Of a stretch of DNA of 60,004 nt, positions 56,720-60,004 are shown piece by piece. Below the pieces are notes generated by a model. It had not been told where the DNA came from and made no database searches. It was given only the letters and a program-made list of their open reading frames with translations. The stretch is taken from contig JAGXGC010000033.1 of NCBI GenBank assembly GCA_024636935.1, forward strand, positions 1 to 60,004, in the 5' to 3' direction. The position numbers were made by a program, and so were the translations under genes. Source of the DNA: Sideroxydans sp. Its GTDB lineage: Bacteria > Pseudomonadota > Gammaproteobacteria > Burkholderiales > Gallionellaceae. Position 1 is the stretch's first letter. Each line of letters opens with the position of its first letter.

Positions 56720-56944
56720 TCAATGCTTGCTTGAATGCGGTAGCAGCCGATGTTCTGACATCCACTTGGCGAGCTGCTTTGCCGCCGTCTCTTTATTGAT
56801 TCCACAAGACTTTTGGATACGGCCATCAATACACATATGCCTACCCGTCGCCACACCGAATTCATCGTGAGTGACCCCGCCCCAAAGTTGCATCGTGCTG
56901 CCTTTTAGTTGTTTCCAACTTCCCGCCACTTGATCCCAGTTCAT
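56720..56944 (-). CDS. CsbD-like stress protein
   Basis: A 74-residue protein starting at ATG 56944 (MNWDQVAGSWKQLKG), the classic CsbD N-terminus, followed by WGGVTHDEFGVATG and RIQKSCGINKETAAKQLAKW. The longer frame adds 24 unrelated residues. CsbD-like proteins are abundant under general stress, but their molecular role is unknown. It is the first gene of a small minus-strand cluster. Two TGTGCG dyads lie 88-155 bases upstream. Confidence 0.9.
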   Translation of the reverse strand: MNWDQVAGSWKQLKGSTMQLWGGVTHDEFGVATGRHMCIDGRIQKSCGINKETAAKQLAKWMSEHRLLPHSSKH

Positions 56945-57031
56945 GTCGAATCGCCTTGTAATCGTTATTGAGATGACCTCATGGGTATCCGGAGGACTGG
57001 GCTCATCTTCACGCACGCACCAACCGATATC

Positions 57032-57047
57032 TGTGCGTTAACGCACA
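57032..57047. promoter_or_regulatory. Perfect dyad TGTGCG-TTAA-CGCACA
   Basis: A 16-bp perfect palindrome between the divergent csbD and CHASE3-sensor genes, with centre 57039.5. Extra CGCAC half-sites lie at 57012-57020. Confidence 0.6.
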
Positions 57048-57083
57048 TGAGTGGAAGATGTCATGCCCTTCATTTGCCGTGTA

Positions 57084-57099
57084 TGTGCGAAGACGCACA
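57084..57099. promoter_or_regulatory. Second dyad TGTGCG-AAGA-CGCACA
   Basis: The same half-sites with a different 4-base spacer, centred 52 bp from the first, which is close to five helical turns. The conserved halves with a variable spacer are what a dimeric regulator site looks like. Confidence 0.6.
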
Positions 57100-57216
57100 G
57101 AACACAAAGCCTCAAATCATCACTATCCGCTCCAATGCGAGAATTGTTTCGCCCCTACTTAAATCCCCTAGGTGCATCCACGACGTGCATCACTTAAGTT
57201 GAAGGAACCGTCTACT

Positions 57217-60004
57217 TTGAAACATTCAATGAAAACCACGCTGTGGTTCGCCTTTGCGACACTCCTGGTTATGTTTGGCATTGCCGCAACCTTCTGGTCA
57301 TATCGCCAGATGAATGAAGCAGCCGCCCTGCGCATGCACACTTACATCGTGCAGCGTGATGCCCACAACCTGCTGTCTGAATTGAAAGATGCCGAAACAG
57401 GACAACGTGGATTCCTGCTCACCGGGGACGAGGCCTTTCTGCAACCCTATATCGCGGCAAAAAATGGCATCGAAGGTCGTTTAGAGTCGTTACGAAAACT
57501 CACCACTATCAAAGCCGGCCAAAAACATTTGGATGCCATGAAACCTTTGGTGGCCACCAAGCTGAATGAGCTACAACGCATCGTCGATTTGAATCGCAAG
57601 CATGACATGGCAGGTGCGCTCGCTATCGTCAATAGCGGAGAAGGTAAAGTATTGATGGACTCGATACGCACCGAGATAATGAGCTTCATCAAGATAGAAG
57701 AGGAATCCCGGCAAGCGTACAACGCATCATTCCAGTCGAACATGTTGCGACTTTTCACCCTCATCATCATTGCCAGCTCGATCACCTTGTTGTTCGCGCT
57801 GATGTTCGCCTACTTTTTCTACCGACAAGCCCAACAAAGGATCAAAGACACCGTCCACCTGCAGACACGACATTCACTGGAGATACAGGAAGACGCGAAT
57901 ATCCGCCTGCAGAATTCCTACTTCGACTTGCAACTCAGCGAAGATAAGCTCGGGGTCACCCTCAACTCCATTTCCGATGCCGTGATCGCCACGGATGCCG
58001 ATGGAAAAGTGACCTTTCTGAATCCCAAAGCAGAGTCACTCACAGGCTGGACGCAGGAAGAAACAAGCGGGCTTCCCATAGGCGACATCTTCCGTATCAT
58101 CAACCAGGAAACAAGACTTCCCGCCGTCATCCCGATCAAAGATACCCTGTCCAAAGGAACGATCCACGGGCTTGCCTCCCACACCATTCTTGTCGCCCGT
58201 GATGGGAGTGAGCGATTCATTGCTGACAGTTGCGCCCCTATCCGCAGTCGGAAAGGAGAAGTGGTCGGTGCTGTCATGGTATTCAGAGACATCTCTGTGG
58301 AATACGCATCACAGCAAGCTTTGCGCGATAACGCGTCGCTAACACAGACCATCCTCAACACCGTGGTAGACGGCATCATCACCTTGCGCGCCAGTGACGG
58401 CATCATCGAGACAGTGAATCCGGCCGCCGAGCACATGTTCGGTTATTCAGCGGCCGAACTCATCGGGCAGAATTTCACCCTGCTCATCCCCGAGCTTGAT
58501 CCGCTCCGTCGCACTGAGATATTCGAAAGATTGAAATCGGAGGATGACAGCTCCAATAACAGCATCAGAAGCGATGCACCGGGACGGCGCAAAGATGGAA
58601 CAAGTTTCCCGATGGAAATATCGCTCAGTCAGATGTGGTTGAGTGGTGAACGTCACTTCACCGGGATCCTGCGCGATATCACCGCACGCGTGCAAGCTGC
58701 CGAAGCCCTGATCGAAGCAGGTGGTTTGCAGAGTGCCATCTTCAACAGTGAGAACTTCTCCTGCATCGCCACAGATGCCAAAGGCGTCATCCAGATCTTC
58801 AACCTGGGTGCCGAACGCATGCTGGGTTACACCGCCGCTGATGTGATGAACAAGAACACCCCCGCCGACATCTCCGACCCACTGGAGTTGATCGCCCGCG
58901 CTAAAGCGTTGAGTACGGAGCTGGGCACGCCCATCTCGCCGGGTTTTGAAGCCATGGTGTTCAAAGCCAAACGCGGCATCGAAGACATCTACGAACTGAC
59001 CTATTTCCGCAAGGACGGTAGCCGTTTTCCGGCGGTGGTTTCTGTTACCGCGCTGCGTGATGCGCAGAACGACATCCTCGGATACCTGCTCATCGGCACC
59101 GACAACACGGCGAGCAAACAAGCTGAAGCCGCCTTACTCAAAGCTGGCGCATTACAAAGCGCCATCTTCAACAGCGAGAATTTTTCCAGTATCGCTACTG
59201 ACTCCAAAGGCGTCATCCAGATCTTCAACGTGGGTGCCGAACGCATGCTGGGCTATACCGCCGCCGAGGTGATGGACAAGATCACCCCCGCCGACATCTC
59301 CGATCCGCAAGAATTGATCGCACGTGCAACAGAACTCAGCCTGGAACTGGGCACGGTCATCACGCCGGGATTCGAAGCACTGGTATTCAAAGCCTCGCGC
59401 GGGATAGAAGACATCTATGAGATGACCTCCATCCGCAAGGACGGCAGTCGTATCCCCGTTGTGCTATCCGTCACTGCATTGCGCGATGACGAGGATGACA
59501 TCATCGGCTATCTATTGATCGGCACCGACAACACAGCGCGAAAGCGCGCAGAAGAAGACCTGCTGCAAGCGGGCGCATTGCAGAGCGCCATCTTCAACAG
59601 CGAGAACTTCTCCAGCATCGCCACCGATGCCAAGGGCGTCATCCAGATCTTCAACGTAGGGGCGGAACGCATGCTTGGCTACACCGCCGCCGATGTAAAA
59701 GACAAGAACACTCCGGCCGATATCTCCGATCCACAAGAGCTGATCGCGCGTGCCGAAGAATTGAGTGCGGAGCTTGGCACACCCATTGCACCGGGTTTCG
59801 AAGCCATGGTGTTCAAAGCCAAACGCGGCATCGAAGATATCTACGAGCTGACCTACATCCGCAAGGATGGCAGCCGCTTCCCGGCGGTGGTGTCGGTCAC
59901 CGCGCTGCGTGATGCTCAAGGTGGAATCATCGGCTATCTATTGATCGGCACCGACAACACCGCGCGCATGCAGGCGGGAGAGGCGCTGCTGAAAGCGGGG
60001 GCCC
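57217..60004 (+). CDS. CHASE3 multi-PAS sensor protein, 3' end beyond window
   Basis: At least 929 residues. The first membrane segment is LWFAFATLLVMFGIAATFW, then a periplasmic CHASE3 domain (DAETGQRGFLLTGDE; about 40-175), a second membrane span (about 180-202), a short coiled coil and PAS domains: one from about 247, one from about 375, then nearly identical PAS repeats from about 500 to the edge. The output domain (kinase, GGDEF or other) is not in the window. Start: a TTG at 57217 has AAGGA ten bases upstream; the ATG at 57229 has no ribosome site but is also possible. Confidence 0.9.
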   Translation, partial: MKHSMKTTLWFAFATLLVMFGIAATFWSYRQMNEAAALRMHTYIVQRDAHNLLSELKDAETGQRGFLLTGDEAFLQPYIAAKNGIEGRLESLRKLTTIKAGQKHLDAMKPLVATKLNELQRIVDLNRKHDMAGALAIVNSGEGKVLMDSIRTEIMSFIKIEEESRQAYNASFQSNMLRLFTLIIIASSITLLFALMFAYFFYRQAQQRIKDTVHLQTRHSLEIQEDANIRLQNSYFDLQLSEDKLGVTLNSISDAVIATDADGKVTFLNPKAESLTGWTQEETSGLPIGDIFRIINQETRLPAVIPIKDTLSKGTIHGLASHTILVARDGSERFIADSCAPIRSRKGEVVGAVMVFRDISVEYASQQALRDNASLTQTILNTVVDGIITLRASDGIIETVNPAAEHMFGYSAAELIGQNFTLLIPELDPLRRTEIFERLKSEDDSSNNSIRSDAPGRRKDGTSFPMEISLSQMWLSGERHFTGILRDITARVQAAEALIEAGGLQSAIFNSENFSCIATDAKGVIQIFNLGAERMLGYTAADVMNKNTPADISDPLELIARAKALSTELGTPISPGFEAMVFKAKRGIEDIYELTYFRKDGSRFPAVVSVTALRDAQNDILGYLLIGTDNTASKQAEAALLKAGALQSAIFNSENFSSIATDSKGVIQIFNVGAERMLGYTAAEVMDKITPADISDPQELIARATELSLELGTVITPGFEALVFKASRGIEDIYEMTSIRKDGSRIPVVLSVTALRDDEDDIIGYLLIGTDNTARKRAEEDLLQAGALQSAIFNSENFSSIATDAKGVIQIFNVGAERMLGYTAADVKDKNTPADISDPQELIARAEELSAELGTPIAPGFEAMVFKAKRGIEDIYELTYIRKDGSRFPAVVSVTALRDAQGGIIGYLLIGTDNTARMQAGEALLKAGA
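58717..60004 (+). repeat. 426-bp tandem repeats encoding PAS domains
   Basis: Units start at 58717, 59143, 59569 and 59995, exactly 426 bp (142 codons) apart; three are complete and a fourth begins at the edge. Each encodes LQSAIFNSENFS, IATDAKGVIQIFNVGAERM, LGYTAA, TPADISDP and YLLIGTDNT with few changes. Copies 1 and 3 look closest in the FKAKRGIEDIYELTY segment. Identity was judged by eye. Confidence 0.92.

Overview
The window reads as a continuous piece of a betaproteobacterial chromosome, most likely Nitrosomonadales and possibly an iron oxidiser of the Gallionellaceae type. This is inferred from the gene order (rpmF-plsX-fabHDG-acpP-fabF-pabC-mltG-tmk-holB-tatD, thrS-infC-rpmI-rplT-pheST-ihfA-merR), from a periplasmic HiPIP, an encapsulated-ferritin-type protein and a group 3d hydrogenase subunit, and from moderate GC. 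No rRNA, insertion sequence, prophage or CRISPR array was seen. Layout: 1-1.3 kb holds the 5' part of gltX and tRNA-Val. 1.3-11.5 kb is a long minus-strand operon for ribosomal protein L32, fatty-acid synthesis, folate, peptidoglycan, dTMP and clamp-loader genes. 11.5-16.4 kb holds maf, dksA, and a divergent pair made of a class II histone-deacetylase-like enzyme and a Pat-type acyltransferase. 16.4-19.4 kb is hoxH with its protease and hypA/hypB, but without hoxF, hoxU or hoxY. 19.6-29 kb is housekeeping: dUTPase, mscL, tRNA-Ser/Arg, lysC, recJ, a MgtC-type membrane protein, prfB with its programmed frameshift, lysS and a Crp-family regulator. 29-33.9 kb is a TonB receptor, a substrate-binding protein and a hybrid histidine kinase in one operon. 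34-41.4 kb holds tRNA-Pro and the translation operon thrS-infC-rpmI-rplT-pheS-pheT-ihfA-merR. 41.5-46.4 kb is a tight five-gene operon that resembles an MCE/Mla lipid transporter, but its ATPase-like subunit has lost the Walker A, Q-loop, signature and H-loop residues, and it carries a CHASE2 'cyclase' lacking every catalytic residue I could align. This is the best candidate in the window for an undescribed system. 46.7-49.1 kb has an orphan EncFtn-type ferritin, an outer-membrane-like protein and a SUMF1-fold lipoprotein/periplasmic protein. 49.2-52.7 kb is a second, canonical Mla-type transporter with intact ATPase motifs. 52.8-57 kb is accessory: a deleted cytochrome c peroxidase-like pseudogene, FMN reductase, HiPIP, alpha/beta hydrolase, Fe-alcohol dehydrogenase and a small stress cluster (DUF5670 peptide, frameshifted glycine-zipper gene, CsbD). 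57.2 kb to the end is a CHASE3 sensor protein with tandem, nearly identical 142-residue PAS repeats that run off the window. Between csbD and this sensor lie two perfect TGTGCG-N4-CGCACA dyads spaced 52 bp, with a degenerate copy before the hydrolase gene, which suggests a local stress regulon. Many start sites were moved from the longest frame using ribosome binding sites, overlaps and family length; TTG starts are common, and infC appears to use AUA. All functional calls come from reading motifs by eye. No search was run.
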